A stretch of DNA of 47,883 nt from Chloroflexota bacterium (GCA_947446285.1 CANFGH010000013.1:1-47883); one strand, 5' to 3'; positions 1 through 10,305 are shown, counted from the first letter of the stretch. The notes: generated by a model from the sequence alone, not told the origin. A program made the numbers and translations.

Positions 1-139
1 CCCGGCAGGTGCGTGCGGGGTGACCAGGGCGACCAGGGCATCCCACGGCACCACCGCCAGCATCTCCTCCAAGGAACACCTGCTTGGTCGTCCGCTTGGT
101 CCCGCGCTCGGATCCCGTCGTCAGGCTCAGTTGATTCAT
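1..139 (-). pseudogene. IS5-family transposase N-terminus, frameshifted and running off the left window edge
   Basis: Minus strand from ATG at 139 reads MNQLSLTTGSERGTKRTTKQVFL. After one extra G (CTTGGAGGAGATG) the next frame continues EEMLAVVPWDALVALVTPHAPAG. Joined, this matches the typical IS5-family N-terminus pattern (M.Q.sl...ger.tKrTrk..FL.eM...VPW..L..li.PhaP.g). Confidence 0.7.
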
Positions 140-932
140 GCCTTCATGATTCCCCATCACGCTCCCCCACCGCTCCCTTATGCAGGCAATCCCTAGTATC
201 CGCCCGCGCCGAAGGTATGGGTAGGACCCTCTCTGGACTATCCATTGCGTGACGCCCCAAACGTGGCCAGATCGGGAAGGTCACTCCGGCTCCTTCTGAT
301 CGCTCGCGCCCTCTCCGTTTCGTCACTCGTCATCGCGACAGGTATCGTCCAATGCCCGCTGTTCAAGGCTGAGGTGTGGGAAGCCTCACCCAGTCGCGAC
401 CTGCGAAACCCTGACGGAGGAGGCGCCGGCGTTCCGGCTTATCCTGACCCGCTCGCTTCATTGGTCGACAGGGCCTGGGCACTGGCGGTCGTTCGCCCAA
501 ACCGGCGAAGGTCCATCACCATCCACCAGGGTGCCAGACCGCGCCTGCGCCGCCCTCGATCCCGAGGCCACCGCCAGCTGCGAACCCCGTTACCAACGTG
601 CCATCTCCAAGGCTCGGGCAATGTAGTTGGGAACCGTGGTGCAAGGCGTGCATAAGCCTCAAGAAACTACCTGCATGTTCTGGTATCGACCTGTGACCAC
701 CCAATGTGGGGAGGAGTTCTTGATGTTCAAGTCGGGTGTCTTGACGATTGACCAGCCAGTGGATTCAGCCTCCGTTGGGAGAGAACACGTCTCGATGACT
801 GACGAGTGAACTCAGCGAACTCGGATGCCGGAAGGTAGCATGACGCACTGCAGTCGCGTTGATGCATTGCATTTGCGGCCTTGGCCTATCTTCGCATCGT
901 ACAACCGACCAGTTTGAGGAGATGCCCGGAAA

Positions 933-3224
933 ATGGCGACAACTAGCGTCATCGGAGACACTCCGTTAGACAAGCCGACTAGACCGATACGAGCATCCCT
1001 GATTAATTCCATTGTCACTGTCTTTTTTATTGTATGTGCGTGGATATTCGCAGCACAATATTTTCCGTTGGATGAAAACCGAGCTGGTGGTCCCGGCGAG
1101 TTTGTATCGGGCGTCGCAATCCAGTGGTTCGTGGCAGACATTGTAGGGCGATTTGGAGAGTTTCCCCTCTGGAACCCGTACATCAGGACGGGACTACCTT
1201 ACATCGGTAATCCATATATCAGCATGTTCAATCCATTCGTTTTAGTGCCACTGGGATTGCTAGGACCGACGAACGGGGCGAAAGTCGCGGTTGTCTTGTC
1301 AATGGCGATGGCCGGATCAGGCCAATACTGGCTCGGTCGGGTCCTTGGACACGGTCGGACGGTGGCGCTTGCCAGCGGTGTACTGGCACTTTGCGCCGGG
1401 AGCATCTTGGCCCCCGTGGGCAGCGGATTCTCGTTCGCCGCTCCAATTCAGCACGCGTGGATAGCGGCTGTGCTGGCGAGCTTCATCATGGTCCTCGAGC
1501 ACAGGTCCCCTCGAAATCTTGCCATTGCCGCAATGTGCAGCGCCGTCATGTTCATGACTGGTTTTCTGTACTACTGGATTGGAATCGGGTTCATTCTCAT
1601 CATTTTTATTTTTGTGGAGATTGTAAAAAAATCGACAAATATGCTCGCAGCAATAGATTCCGTGAAGCACAATGGAATCACATTAGCTGCTTATGCTGCG
1701 CTCACGGCTCTGCTCATCGCACCACAATTCCTTCCCCTTGTGGAACTGATGCCATACATTGAAAAACCAATGGATGTGAGCGGTTCGGGAACTCTCCCGC
1801 CGTTGGTGACGTTATTCGGCTTTGTTGTGCCAGACCGTCAATTCTGGGCCAATGGATTGTTCGGTGCGAGCCCTATTGGTTGGGCAATCTATTACAGCTA
1901 TATTGGAGCTACAGTATTCATCTTTGCACCATTCGCTATCGGGGCTTACCTGCGTGGTCGGACACGGTACTTGCCTCACCTTCTGGCAAGTTTTGTTGCT
2001 ATGATTATTCTCTCTTCAATTCATAAAACTTCGTTCAAATTGCTACTTGATGTGTTCTCGTTCATGCAGCAGTTCAGGTTCTGGGGAAGTTTGGTTGCGG
2101 TCGCAACCATCGTGCTTATCCCGTTACTGATGGGTGGTGCGGACTGGTTGTGGAAGGCAATCGTTTCGAGAAGTCTCCCGGCTGACATCTCGCTCCCTGA
2201 TTGGCGATTTCAGGTGGTCACGGGGACATCAGGTGGAGACACCCAGGAAGTTGCGCGTACTCGGCAGTTTAATCTGGCGCGCGCCGGAGTCACTGCAGGT
2301 GTCGTCATCGCCTTGCTGGCAGCAGTCGCCGACCCATGGCAGGCAAACAAGGGCATTCTGAACACTCCGCCGTGGAACCGATCGGAGAGTGAAGTATTTT
2401 CGTGGGTTCGGTCTCAGGAACCCGGCGCGCTCTTGATCAATGCAAACTCGATGATCTACAGCCTTGCTTCTTCCTCACAGATGAGCAACGAACTCACCGT
2501 GATTGACTCCGTATTTCCGATGACACTTCGGGCGAACCGGGTTCCCACCAAGGATGTATTGACGCCTGCGCCCCGATATGCACTGATCTTGCCGAACGCA
2601 CCGACAAATGCCCAAATGAAGCCCATCCGCCAGTTCAGTGGTGGATGGGTCTACGGGTTGCCTCTTGGACTGCCGTTCGCATTCGTCGCCCGCGATGGGA
2701 AGGTTCCGTTCGGGCCAATTGAGGTTGGCACCGCTGCTGTCGCGAGTGGGGACGTCATTGAGGCGCGAGCGAGCTTCAAAGGCCCGAACCGCATAGTAGT
2801 GAAAGTCCCAACGTCGACGTGGACCGTCACGGATGGCCCGGGACAGGGCGTGGTCGTAATGCAAGGCTGGATGCCGGGGTGGCGCGCACGCTCTGACGCT
2901 GGACAGGACCGATTGGTTCGCCCGATTGGAGAGTTCATTGAGATCGTCGGGGCACAACCCGGTGAGACGGTCATCCTGAATTACCTTCCGACAAGCTTTG
3001 TCATCGGCACGGTGCTTGGGTTCCTGGGACTTGGGCTTTTCGCGGTTTTCGTTGCTGTCCCTGAGTCTTTGCTCGAAACTACCTTCGGCCAATTCAAGTC
3101 CAGGCTGTTCGGGGTCCAGACGGGTTCCCGCAAGTTCACGGATGAGGGACTGGATGAGGATTTGCGAGGTACTTCAATGCCTGTGCCCCTACCTCCGAGA
3201 CCGAACTCGGATCGCACCGTGTAG
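933..3224 (+). CDS. Large polytopic membrane protein, YfhO-like / glycosyltransferase-C-like
   Basis: 763-aa ORF with many hydrophobic segments, an N-terminal 'WNPYIRTGLPYIGNPYISMFNPF' motif typical of YfhO-like proteins, and a soluble C-terminal part before a last TM helix. Confidence 0.7.
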   Translation: MATTSVIGDTPLDKPTRPIRASLINSIVTVFFIVCAWIFAAQYFPLDENRAGGPGEFVSGVAIQWFVADIVGRFGEFPLWNPYIRTGLPYIGNPYISMFNPFVLVPLGLLGPTNGAKVAVVLSMAMAGSGQYWLGRVLGHGRTVALASGVLALCAGSILAPVGSGFSFAAPIQHAWIAAVLASFIMVLEHRSPRNLAIAAMCSAVMFMTGFLYYWIGIGFILIIFIFVEIVKKSTNMLAAIDSVKHNGITLAAYAALTALLIAPQFLPLVELMPYIEKPMDVSGSGTLPPLVTLFGFVVPDRQFWANGLFGASPIGWAIYYSYIGATVFIFAPFAIGAYLRGRTRYLPHLLASFVAMIILSSIHKTSFKLLLDVFSFMQQFRFWGSLVAVATIVLIPLLMGGADWLWKAIVSRSLPADISLPDWRFQVVTGTSGGDTQEVARTRQFNLARAGVTAGVVIALLAAVADPWQANKGILNTPPWNRSESEVFSWVRSQEPGALLINANSMIYSLASSSQMSNELTVIDSVFPMTLRANRVPTKDVLTPAPRYALILPNAPTNAQMKPIRQFSGGWVYGLPLGLPFAFVARDGKVPFGPIEVGTAAVASGDVIEARASFKGPNRIVVKVPTSTWTVTDGPGQGVVVMQGWMPGWRARSDAGQDRLVRPIGEFIEIVGAQPGETVILNYLPTSFVIGTVLGFLGLGLFAVFVAVPESLLETTFGQFKSRLFGVQTGSRKFTDEGLDEDLRGTSMPVPLPPRPNSDRTV

Positions 3225-3306
3225 AGGTCGAATCGGCGAGTGCGGTTAGCGTAATGTAGGGTGTCGCGCTACCGCTTTCGTCGCCCCGCGACAAGCGAGG
3301 CGCCGG

Positions 3307-4542
3307 TTACTTGCTTTTCGTGCCCACTGCCCGGTAAATCTCCGCCGTCTTCTTGGCAGCAATTTCCCACGTGAACTCAGCGAGCACACGCGCTCGGCCG
3401 TTCGCGCCCCACGTGCGCAGGCGTTCCCGGTTGGAAAGTGCTTCGTTGAGGCCCCATGCGATATCGGACGGGTTGCCTCCATCAACGTGCAAACCCGTCT
3501 GGGCGTCGCCCAATGGGACTACCTGTTCGCGAAACCCGACCACACCGCGCGCACCGGCAACACATGCCTTGCCGATGGCCATTGCCTCGAGGGTCACAAT
3601 CCCGAAAGGTTCATAGGTCGACGGGAAGAGGCCCACATCGCACATCTCGAAGTGGACAATGCGTTCGTGCTCGCTGACCAGTTCTGCGCGCATGTGCACC
3701 TGTCCGTCAACACCCAGGTCTGCAATTCGCCCGCGCATCGGGCCTTCCATCTGGCCAGCCCCGAGGACGACAAAGTGCGCGTCTGGATTAGCGGCGAGGA
3801 GTGAAGGTACTGCTTCGATCATGGGAAGGACGCCCTTTTCGGGCACCAGCCTTCCGACGTATAGGATCACGGGCGCTCCAGGGGGAATGCCGTACCGTGC
3901 CCTTAGCGCGTCGGTTTCCGCGGCCGTGGCAATCCCGGGTCGGTAGCGTTTCGGGTCGACACCATTCCACACCGTGTGAATCTTCCCCGCATCCCATCCG
4001 TGCACGATCAGGTCCTCGCGCATCGCGTGTGACACCGTGACGATTGCGTCGGCGTGTTGGGCCATCGAGGCCTCGAAGTCGCGCACTGACGACGACCCTC
4101 CGCCATCTGGTTGCCGACCCCATTCGGCGCTGTGGATGTGGAAGACGACCGGCACCCTGCGGTCTTTTGCCAGGCTGAGGCCGGCTATTGCCGAAAGCCA
4201 GTCCTGGACAGCGATCACGTCAAGGCCCTCGGTTAATAGTGTCTCGCCGGTCGCCTGCAGGTTGAATGTGATGAGGTCCGACAGGTAACCGCCCCAGTTC
4301 CGGAGGTCATCGTTGAGCAGGTGGGGGAAGACCCCAGTGATATCGAACAGCGGCAATCGTCGGACGTGCATGCGCGGGTGAGGCACTGGCACCACGGTCT
4401 TTGGCCAGCCGACCTGTTCTGGTGACCAGACGTGCACGTCGTGACCGAGGTCGGCCAGTGCCGTCGTGATGCACTGGCTATACGTGCCGAGGCCCCCGAC
4501 GATGGTGGGGGGGAACTCCCAGGTGTGATGGGCGATGCGCAT
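3307..4542 (-). CDS. GT4-family glycosyltransferase
   Basis: MRIAHHTWEFPPTIVGGLGTY N-terminus, 'VILYVGRLVPEKGV' and 'PSTYEPFGIVTLEAMAIGKACVAG' (EPFGIVxLEAM). SD AAGGAGG lies 5 nt before ATG at 4542; the ORF track start at 4557 is likely too early. Confidence 0.9.
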   Translation of the reverse strand: MRIAHHTWEFPPTIVGGLGTYSQCITTALADLGHDVHVWSPEQVGWPKTVVPVPHPRMHVRRLPLFDITGVFPHLLNDDLRNWGGYLSDLITFNLQATGETLLTEGLDVIAVQDWLSAIAGLSLAKDRRVPVVFHIHSAEWGRQPDGGGSSSVRDFEASMAQHADAIVTVSHAMREDLIVHGWDAGKIHTVWNGVDPKRYRPGIATAAETDALRARYGIPPGAPVILYVGRLVPEKGVLPMIEAVPSLLAANPDAHFVVLGAGQMEGPMRGRIADLGVDGQVHMRAELVSEHERIVHFEMCDVGLFPSTYEPFGIVTLEAMAIGKACVAGARGVVGFREQVVPLGDAQTGLHVDGGNPSDIAWGLNEALSNRERLRTWGANGRARVLAEFTWEIAAKKTAEIYRAVGTKSK

Positions 4543-4649
4543 CGGCGCCTCCTTCATGACCTGTTATGCCGCGGTCGTGGATCAGCGAGCACCATGGATG
4601 ACCGCCTGAACCGGCTTGCCACGAAATGAACCAGTCGTGCGGCGGGTCC

Positions 4650-6581
4650 TCATCTGGGCTTCGATGCCAGGTAGTCGAGCTTGCCGAGGAGGTTTGCGAT
4701 GACCCGGTTCCACGTGAACAACGCTGCAGTACGTCGGGCCTCTTCGCGGATCGGACCGAGCCATTCCGGATGTGCCATCAGATGCCGGACTGCACCGGCC
4801 AGTTCCTCGGCGTCATCGGTCTCGATGGCCAGGCAGTTCTGGAAACTGATTGCGTAGTCCTCGCCGGTTGCCCCGACAACGGCAATTCCGCCGGCACCCA
4901 TCACTTCAAGTCCGACGATGCCGAAGGGTTCGTGCCCGCTGTTTGCCAAGACAGCGTCGGCCGCGCCGTAACAGGCCCGCTTGAAGTCATCACTCAGGAA
5001 GAACCGCAAGTTCAGGACATCTGCATCGCGCGACGCTTCGGCTAGGGCGTGGACCGCAGCCCAGTCGTCGCCCCGGGGCGCCGTGACGTCCTTGACCACC
5101 AGGCCGCGTCGATAGGCGTGTGCAAGAACCTGCCCACCGTGTGGTTCGATGCCGCCTCGCACGACCAATCTGACCCGATGTCCACTGCGCTTCAACCGGA
5201 CGGCAGCTTCCACGGCCTGCATCCATCGCTTGTCAGGGTCGAACCGTCCGATCTTGAAGAGGAACGGTGCCCCCCCGACCCCTTTGCGAATTGCGTCGGT
5301 CATGTGGTGGTCAGGCGGGGCGAGGAACCGGTCCGGAATACCGTTCGGGATCACGAGCGGGTTAAGGCCAAGGGGCCACATCAGGTGCTTCATGTAGCGA
5401 CTGACTGTGGTGATCGTCGAGACGAAACTGAGGCGGGTCCAATTTATCTGCTTGAACGCGAACGTGTTATTTGCATTCCATAGCAAGAGTGCATGATTGC
5501 GCAGACCAACAGAATAGAGGAGATCACTGGTTCTCCAGGTCGCCTCGGCGGTGTGCCATTCCTCGGCGAGAACCGCGACGGTCCTGCCCTGCGCAGCTGC
5601 CGGCCCGACGATGTGATCGGCAACAAACCTCGGCACGCTGTCATTGAAATCGCGGACCTTGAGGTACTCACCGTCGTACACCCCGTTCGGGTGGCTACGG
5701 CTGATCCATTGGCACCACCGGTACAGGTGGAGGTTTCCGTGGAATTGCACCTCGTGTCCCGGCAAGTTCGGATCACCCACGAAAATGAGATGCGTGCGGA
5801 ATCCGCTTTCGGCGAGCGCTTGGGCGAGTTCGGTCACGCGAACACCTAGGCCACCGGCCATCGAATAGGGTTGATCCGGCCCCTCGAAGCTGAGGAGGAC
5901 AACTTCCAGGTTGCCGGGATTGAACCCAGAACCCATTTGGGCGCTAACGGACGAATGATCGGTACTCGACATTTCATGGTCTCGGTTGGGGTGGCTTTCA
6001 TGGTTGACGCCGCCATCCGCTGCGTGGTCGCCATCGTTACCAGCAGATGCAAATGCTTCGTGGTCGTCTGGCGCCCAATTTAAAACTGGCGTGGTGGTTG
6101 TGCGGTCGGCATCCAGGCGATGGGCATCCGGCGGTTCAGCACTTGGGGTTTCCGGAATCGGTTCTTTCGCCTCTGGCCGACGCCCTGCACCCGAACGCAT
6201 TCGGGACTTTGAGACACGACTGGGCACCGATTGAGCAGAACTACCTACAGAAGTCAGAGCGGCCACCGCTGGCTGACTTGGCGCCGTGAGGTCCGGATCA
6301 GTCGAAATCGTCGAAGCCGGTTCGACATTCCCTCCTACCCCCAGAGCAAGCCTCGCGACCTTCCGCTTTGCTGCCGGTCCAGTGGTCTGGGAATCAGGCG
6401 TCGGAGCGGAGACGCGACGCCGGCGGAGTGCATCTGACTGAATTGGTGCGATCTGTTCGGATGGGTCGGAACTTGTCAGGGTCGTGCTTCCTGTTTTGTG
6501 TCGGGGATCATCCCACGTCGAGACCTTGCACCCTGGATCCCATGGAGCGTTCCTCATGTGAACCCGCAAGGCCCGTCTCAT
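4650..6581 (-). CDS. GT4-family glycosyltransferase with long low-complexity N-terminal extension (start uncertain)
   Basis: GT4 core from 'NLEVVLLSFEGPDQPYSMAGGLGVRVTELAQ' to 'NSGHEPFGIVGLEVMGAGG', preceded by ~210 residues rich in S/T/P/D/A. Start codon not certain. Confidence 0.8.
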   Translation of the reverse strand: MRRALRVHMRNAPWDPGCKVSTWDDPRHKTGSTTLTSSDPSEQIAPIQSDALRRRRVSAPTPDSQTTGPAAKRKVARLALGVGGNVEPASTISTDPDLTAPSQPAVAALTSVGSSAQSVPSRVSKSRMRSGAGRRPEAKEPIPETPSAEPPDAHRLDADRTTTTPVLNWAPDDHEAFASAGNDGDHAADGGVNHESHPNRDHEMSSTDHSSVSAQMGSGFNPGNLEVVLLSFEGPDQPYSMAGGLGVRVTELAQALAESGFRTHLIFVGDPNLPGHEVQFHGNLHLYRWCQWISRSHPNGVYDGEYLKVRDFNDSVPRFVADHIVGPAAAQGRTVAVLAEEWHTAEATWRTSDLLYSVGLRNHALLLWNANNTFAFKQINWTRLSFVSTITTVSRYMKHLMWPLGLNPLVIPNGIPDRFLAPPDHHMTDAIRKGVGGAPFLFKIGRFDPDKRWMQAVEAAVRLKRSGHRVRLVVRGGIEPHGGQVLAHAYRRGLVVKDVTAPRGDDWAAVHALAEASRDADVLNLRFFLSDDFKRACYGAADAVLANSGHEPFGIVGLEVMGAGGIAVVGATGEDYAISFQNCLAIETDDAEELAGAVRHLMAHPEWLGPIREEARRTAALFTWNRVIANLLGKLDYLASKPR

Positions 6582-6807
6582 GGACCCCTCACGCGATGGT
6601 GGGGGGATTTCGAAAGGACTTCTGGTTGCTAGAAGTTCATCATCAAATCGGGTCAGAGTGGGCAGGGACGTTCAACATGAACTTTGTCCAGTGTAACCAG
6701 TACACACCGATTTTCAGGACTGCGCGATGACACCGCGTGAGCATTCGGGATTGGATGACTTGACCGCGCGATGCAGGGGATTTGAGGCGTCAGTCGTTAC
6801 AGGGTAG

Positions 6808-8424
6808 ATGTCAACGCGCCCATCGACGGATGTTCCACGCAGGGAGGGCGTGCAAATCGTGCGTGCGGGCACGTTGCTTTTCATCGGTTTGCTGGCGAGT
6901 AGAGTGCTCGCTGTAGGGCGTGACGTGGTCATCTCCGCCCAGTTTGGAACCTCCGGTGACCTCGATCTTTATATCGCCGCCTTTCGCATCCCGGATCTGA
7001 TCTTCACGCTGATCTCTGGTGGGGCGCTTGGTTCGGCGCTTGTGCCGGTGTTCGCGCGCGCGTGGAATGCCGGGCCGGGTGGGGATCGTCCTGATCCCGC
7101 CTACCTTGATCGCCTGGCTCGAACCGTCCTGACTGCGGTGACCCTGATTGCGTCGGTCGGTGCGGTGACGGCGATGGTGGTTGCTTCCAGCCTTGTCGAA
7201 ATCATCGGGGCTGGCTTCGGGCCGGATGCACGCTTGCGGCTTGTGGACCTGGTTCGCCTCATGCTAGTCCAACCGGTCTTTCTTGGCGCCGGGGAGGTCC
7301 TGACCCGGTACCTCAATGTCCGGGGTCACTTTGCGGTAACGGCGTTCGCGCCGGCGGTCTACACCTTGGCAATCGTTGTCGGCGCGGCTGTTTTTGGTCC
7401 AGCGCTTGGCACGACCGGCCTCGCAATCGGTGTCGTGACGGGTGCGTTCGGGTTCCTGGCGGTGCAACTGGTCGCATCACTGCGACTTGGCATCGGCCGG
7501 TCACCGGCAGGTGCCAACGGCCGGTCAGTGCGGGCTGACCTCCGGGAAATCTTCACCCTGATGGTGCCCCGCCTGGTCGGCCAAGGGGCGGTTCAACTCA
7601 GTTTTGTGGCCACGACACGGCTCGCGACCTACTTGCCGTCGGGTCGGGTTGCGTCCCTGAATTACGCCTGGGCACTCATGATGCTGCCCCTTGGGGCGTT
7701 CGCGATGACACTTGCGAACGCTGCGTTTCCGACGTTTGCTGCACAGGCCGCGCGGGGAGACCGCGACGCCCTTGCGACAACCGGTCGGCAGTCGATGGCA
7801 ACCATCCTCTGCGTGATGGTTCCGGCGACGGCGGTCGTGGTCGTCTTTGGCTCCCTCGGCATCGAGGTGCTGTTTGCTCGTCGCGCGTTCACGGCTGAGT
7901 CAGTTGCACTTACGGCGTCCGCACTGGCAGCGTACGGCATCGGGTTGCCAGCGCACGGGATCCTTGAGGTGCAGATGCGCCTTTCGTTCGCCTTGAGTGA
8001 CACGCGAACCCCCGTGGTGATTGGCGTGGTTGCGATGGTTGCAAATGTCTTGCTGGCGTTTGTCCTTGTCGAACCGCTGGGCCATGTCGGTATTGCCCTC
8101 TCGCTCAGCGTTGCTGCCACACTGGAAGCGGTCCTTCTCGGCGTGGTTCTCCATCGCAAACTCCCGGGCCTTCACACGAGCGCACTTGGCGACACGACTG
8201 TCCGGGTTCTCGTTGCCACAATCGCCGCGACCGCCGTCGCCCTGGGGATTCAGGAGCAGTTCCTCTCAGACGGGCTGCCGGTCGTCCTTCGTGCGGTCAC
8301 GGTTATCGGACTATTCGGAGTCACGTATTTGGCTGCGGCGGCGATTCTCAGGGTAAGGGAACTTGGGGTCATCTACGAGACGCAGGTTCGGCCACGCCTC
8401 GCGCGGGCGCGGGCATCGGGCTGA
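6808..8424 (+). CDS. murJ: MurJ/MviN-family lipid II flippase
   Basis: 538-aa MATE-like multi-TM protein: 'LLASRVLAVGRDVVISAQFGTSGDLDLYIAAFRIPDLIFTLISGGALGSALVPVF', characteristic of MurJ. Confidence 0.92.
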   Translation: MSTRPSTDVPRREGVQIVRAGTLLFIGLLASRVLAVGRDVVISAQFGTSGDLDLYIAAFRIPDLIFTLISGGALGSALVPVFARAWNAGPGGDRPDPAYLDRLARTVLTAVTLIASVGAVTAMVVASSLVEIIGAGFGPDARLRLVDLVRLMLVQPVFLGAGEVLTRYLNVRGHFAVTAFAPAVYTLAIVVGAAVFGPALGTTGLAIGVVTGAFGFLAVQLVASLRLGIGRSPAGANGRSVRADLREIFTLMVPRLVGQGAVQLSFVATTRLATYLPSGRVASLNYAWALMMLPLGAFAMTLANAAFPTFAAQAARGDRDALATTGRQSMATILCVMVPATAVVVVFGSLGIEVLFARRAFTAESVALTASALAAYGIGLPAHGILEVQMRLSFALSDTRTPVVIGVVAMVANVLLAFVLVEPLGHVGIALSLSVAATLEAVLLGVVLHRKLPGLHTSALGDTTVRVLVATIAATAVALGIQEQFLSDGLPVVLRAVTVIGLFGVTYLAAAAILRVRELGVIYETQVRPRLARARASG

Positions 8425-8467
8425 TCAAGGATCGGACCGGGCTGTTCCAGATTGTTTCAGGACGGTC

Positions 8468-8491
8468 CCGCCGGACACCGGTCCGGGGCGG
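8468..8491 (+). terminator. GC-rich hairpin between murJ and lepA (putative murJ terminator)
   Basis: CCGCCGGAC-ACCG-GTCC-gg-GGCGG, with inner perfect stem CCGGAC/GTCCGG (8471-8476/8481-8486), followed by TTTAT. Confidence 0.5.
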
Positions 8492-8493
8492 TT

Positions 8494-8508
8494 TATACTG
8501 CATCAGTG
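8494..8508 (+). promoter_or_regulatory. -10-like TATACT immediately upstream of lepA GTG (leaderless configuration)
   Basis: TATACT (8494-8499), then 6 nt, then GTG (8506). Confidence 0.5.
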
Positions 8509-10305
8509 ATTCCTCGCGAACGCATCCGAAACTTTTGCATCATCGCGCATGTTGACCACGGCAAGTCAACCCTGGCCGATCGCCTCCTCGAGGTGACCGG
8601 GACGATTTCCAAACGCGATCTCACCGAGCAGGTCCTTGACCAGATGGACCTCGAACGTGAGAAGGGCATCACGATCAAGGCGAAGGCCGTTCGGATGCTG
8701 TACCGCGCGCTGGATGGCCTGGACTACCAACTCAACCTGATCGACACTCCCGGCCACGTCGACTTCGCCTATGAAGTCAGCCGGGCATTGGCGTCTTGCG
8801 AAGGTGCGTTGCTCGTCGTGGATGCGGCTCAGGGCATTGAGGCCCAGACGCTGGCGAATACCTACCAGGCAATCGAACACAACCTCTCAATCATTCCCGT
8901 CATTAACAAGATTGACCTGCCCTCCGCACAGCCGGAACACGTCGCCGACGAGGTCGAGCGGGTAATTGGCCTGGCGCGCGAGGACTGCATCATGGCCTCG
9001 GCGAAGACCGGGGTCGGCACCATCGAAATTCTTGAGGCCATCGTCAGGCAGGTTCCCGCACCAGTCGGTGAAGCGTCAAAGCCTGTGCGTGCACTTATTT
9101 TCGACAGCCACTACGACACCCACAAGGGTGTGGTGGCGTACGTCCGGATGATCGATGGGCAGTTGAGGGCCGGCCAGAAGATCGTGATGATCCAGACCGG
9201 TATCACTGCCGACCTGCTTGAAGTAGGTGCGTTCCGGCCAAAGGGTGTTCAGGAAGCGAGCCTCGAACCCGGTGAGGTGGGCTACATCGCCACTGGCCTC
9301 AAGTCCGTCGCAGACTGCCGGGTTGGCGACACCGTGACCGACGCATCCCGACCAGCGCCCGAGGCGCTTGATGGCTACCAACCGGTGAAGCCAATGGTCT
9401 ACGCGGGCTTCTTTCCGGTAGAGAGCACCGACTTCCCGCTGCTGCGTGACGCACTTGACAAGCTCAAGCTCAATGACGCGGCACTCGTCTATCAGCCAGA
9501 GACGTCAGTCGCCCTTGGGTTTGGGTTCCGTTGCGGGTTTCTCGGCCTCCTTCACATGGAAATTGTTCAGGAGCGTCTCGAACGCGACTACAACTTGAAC
9601 CTTCTGGCAACGGTGCCAAGTGTGGAGTACGAGGTCTTGACCACCAAGGGCGAGATCATCAGGGTGGACAATCCTTCGGGTTTGCCATCTCCGGACCGGA
9701 TCGACACCATCAGCGAACCATGGATGGGTATCCAAGTGGTTGCCCCGAAGATCTACATTGGCGCAATCATGGATCTTGTGACCGCCCGCCGGGGTGAATA
9801 CAAGAAGATGGAGTACCTCGATGAGGGCCGGGTCCTCTTGCAGTACTCGGTGCCTCTTGCGGAAATCATCATCGACTTCTTCGACCAGTTGAAGTCGCGG
9901 ACGCAAGGATATGCGTCGCTGGATTACGCCATCGAGGGCTTGCGTGCCGGTCCTTTGGTTCGCCTTGACGTCCTTGTAAATGGTGAGCCAGTTGATGCCC
10001 TCTCGTTGATCATTCACCGTGACAAGGCGTACGACCATGGACGCGTCCTTGTGGAGAAGCTTCGCGGACTGATCCCGCGCCACATGTTCGAGATCCCGAT
10101 CCAGGCAGCCGTTGGCGCGCGAGTGATCGCCCGCGAAACGGTTCGTGCCATGCGCAAGGACGTCCTTTCCAAGTGCTACGGCGGCGATATCTCGCGCAAG
10201 CGCAAACTTCTCGAGAAGCAGAAGGAAGGCAAGCTGCGCATGAAGCGGGTTGGGAATGTCGAGATCCCACAGGAGGCCTTTCTGGCCGTCCTCAAGCTGT
10301 CCTGA
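8506..10305 (+). CDS. lepA: Elongation factor 4 (LepA), GTP-binding
   Basis: [42 protein letters not shown] and the C-terminal '[34 protein letters not shown]' are diagnostic of LepA. Start set at GTG 8506; the tracked ORF begins at 8452. Confidence 0.97.
   Translation: MIPRERIRNFCIIAHVDHGKSTLADRLLEVTGTISKRDLTEQVLDQMDLEREKGITIKAKAVRMLYRALDGLDYQLNLIDTPGHVDFAYEVSRALASCEGALLVVDAAQGIEAQTLANTYQAIEHNLSIIPVINKIDLPSAQPEHVADEVERVIGLAREDCIMASAKTGVGTIEILEAIVRQVPAPVGEASKPVRALIFDSHYDTHKGVVAYVRMIDGQLRAGQKIVMIQTGITADLLEVGAFRPKGVQEASLEPGEVGYIATGLKSVADCRVGDTVTDASRPAPEALDGYQPVKPMVYAGFFPVESTDFPLLRDALDKLKLNDAALVYQPETSVALGFGFRCGFLGLLHMEIVQERLERDYNLNLLATVPSVEYEVLTTKGEIIRVDNPSGLPSPDRIDTISEPWMGIQVVAPKIYIGAIMDLVTARRGEYKKMEYLDEGRVLLQYSVPLAEIIIDFFDQLKSRTQGYASLDYAIEGLRAGPLVRLDVLVNGEPVDALSLIIHRDKAYDHGRVLVEKLRGLIPRHMFEIPIQAAVGARVIARETVRAMRKDVLSKCYGGDISRKRKLLEKQKEGKLRMKRVGNVEIPQEAFLAVLKLS

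Noticed and set aside
482-630. Short frame reading ...DRACAALDPEATASCEPRYQRAISKARAM as a possible gene remnant
   Set aside because: Too short, no upstream continuation found, no recognisable family.
2475-3092. 205-aa minus-strand ORF inside the YfhO-like gene
   Set aside because: Shadow ORF with atypical composition, fully inside a convincing gene.
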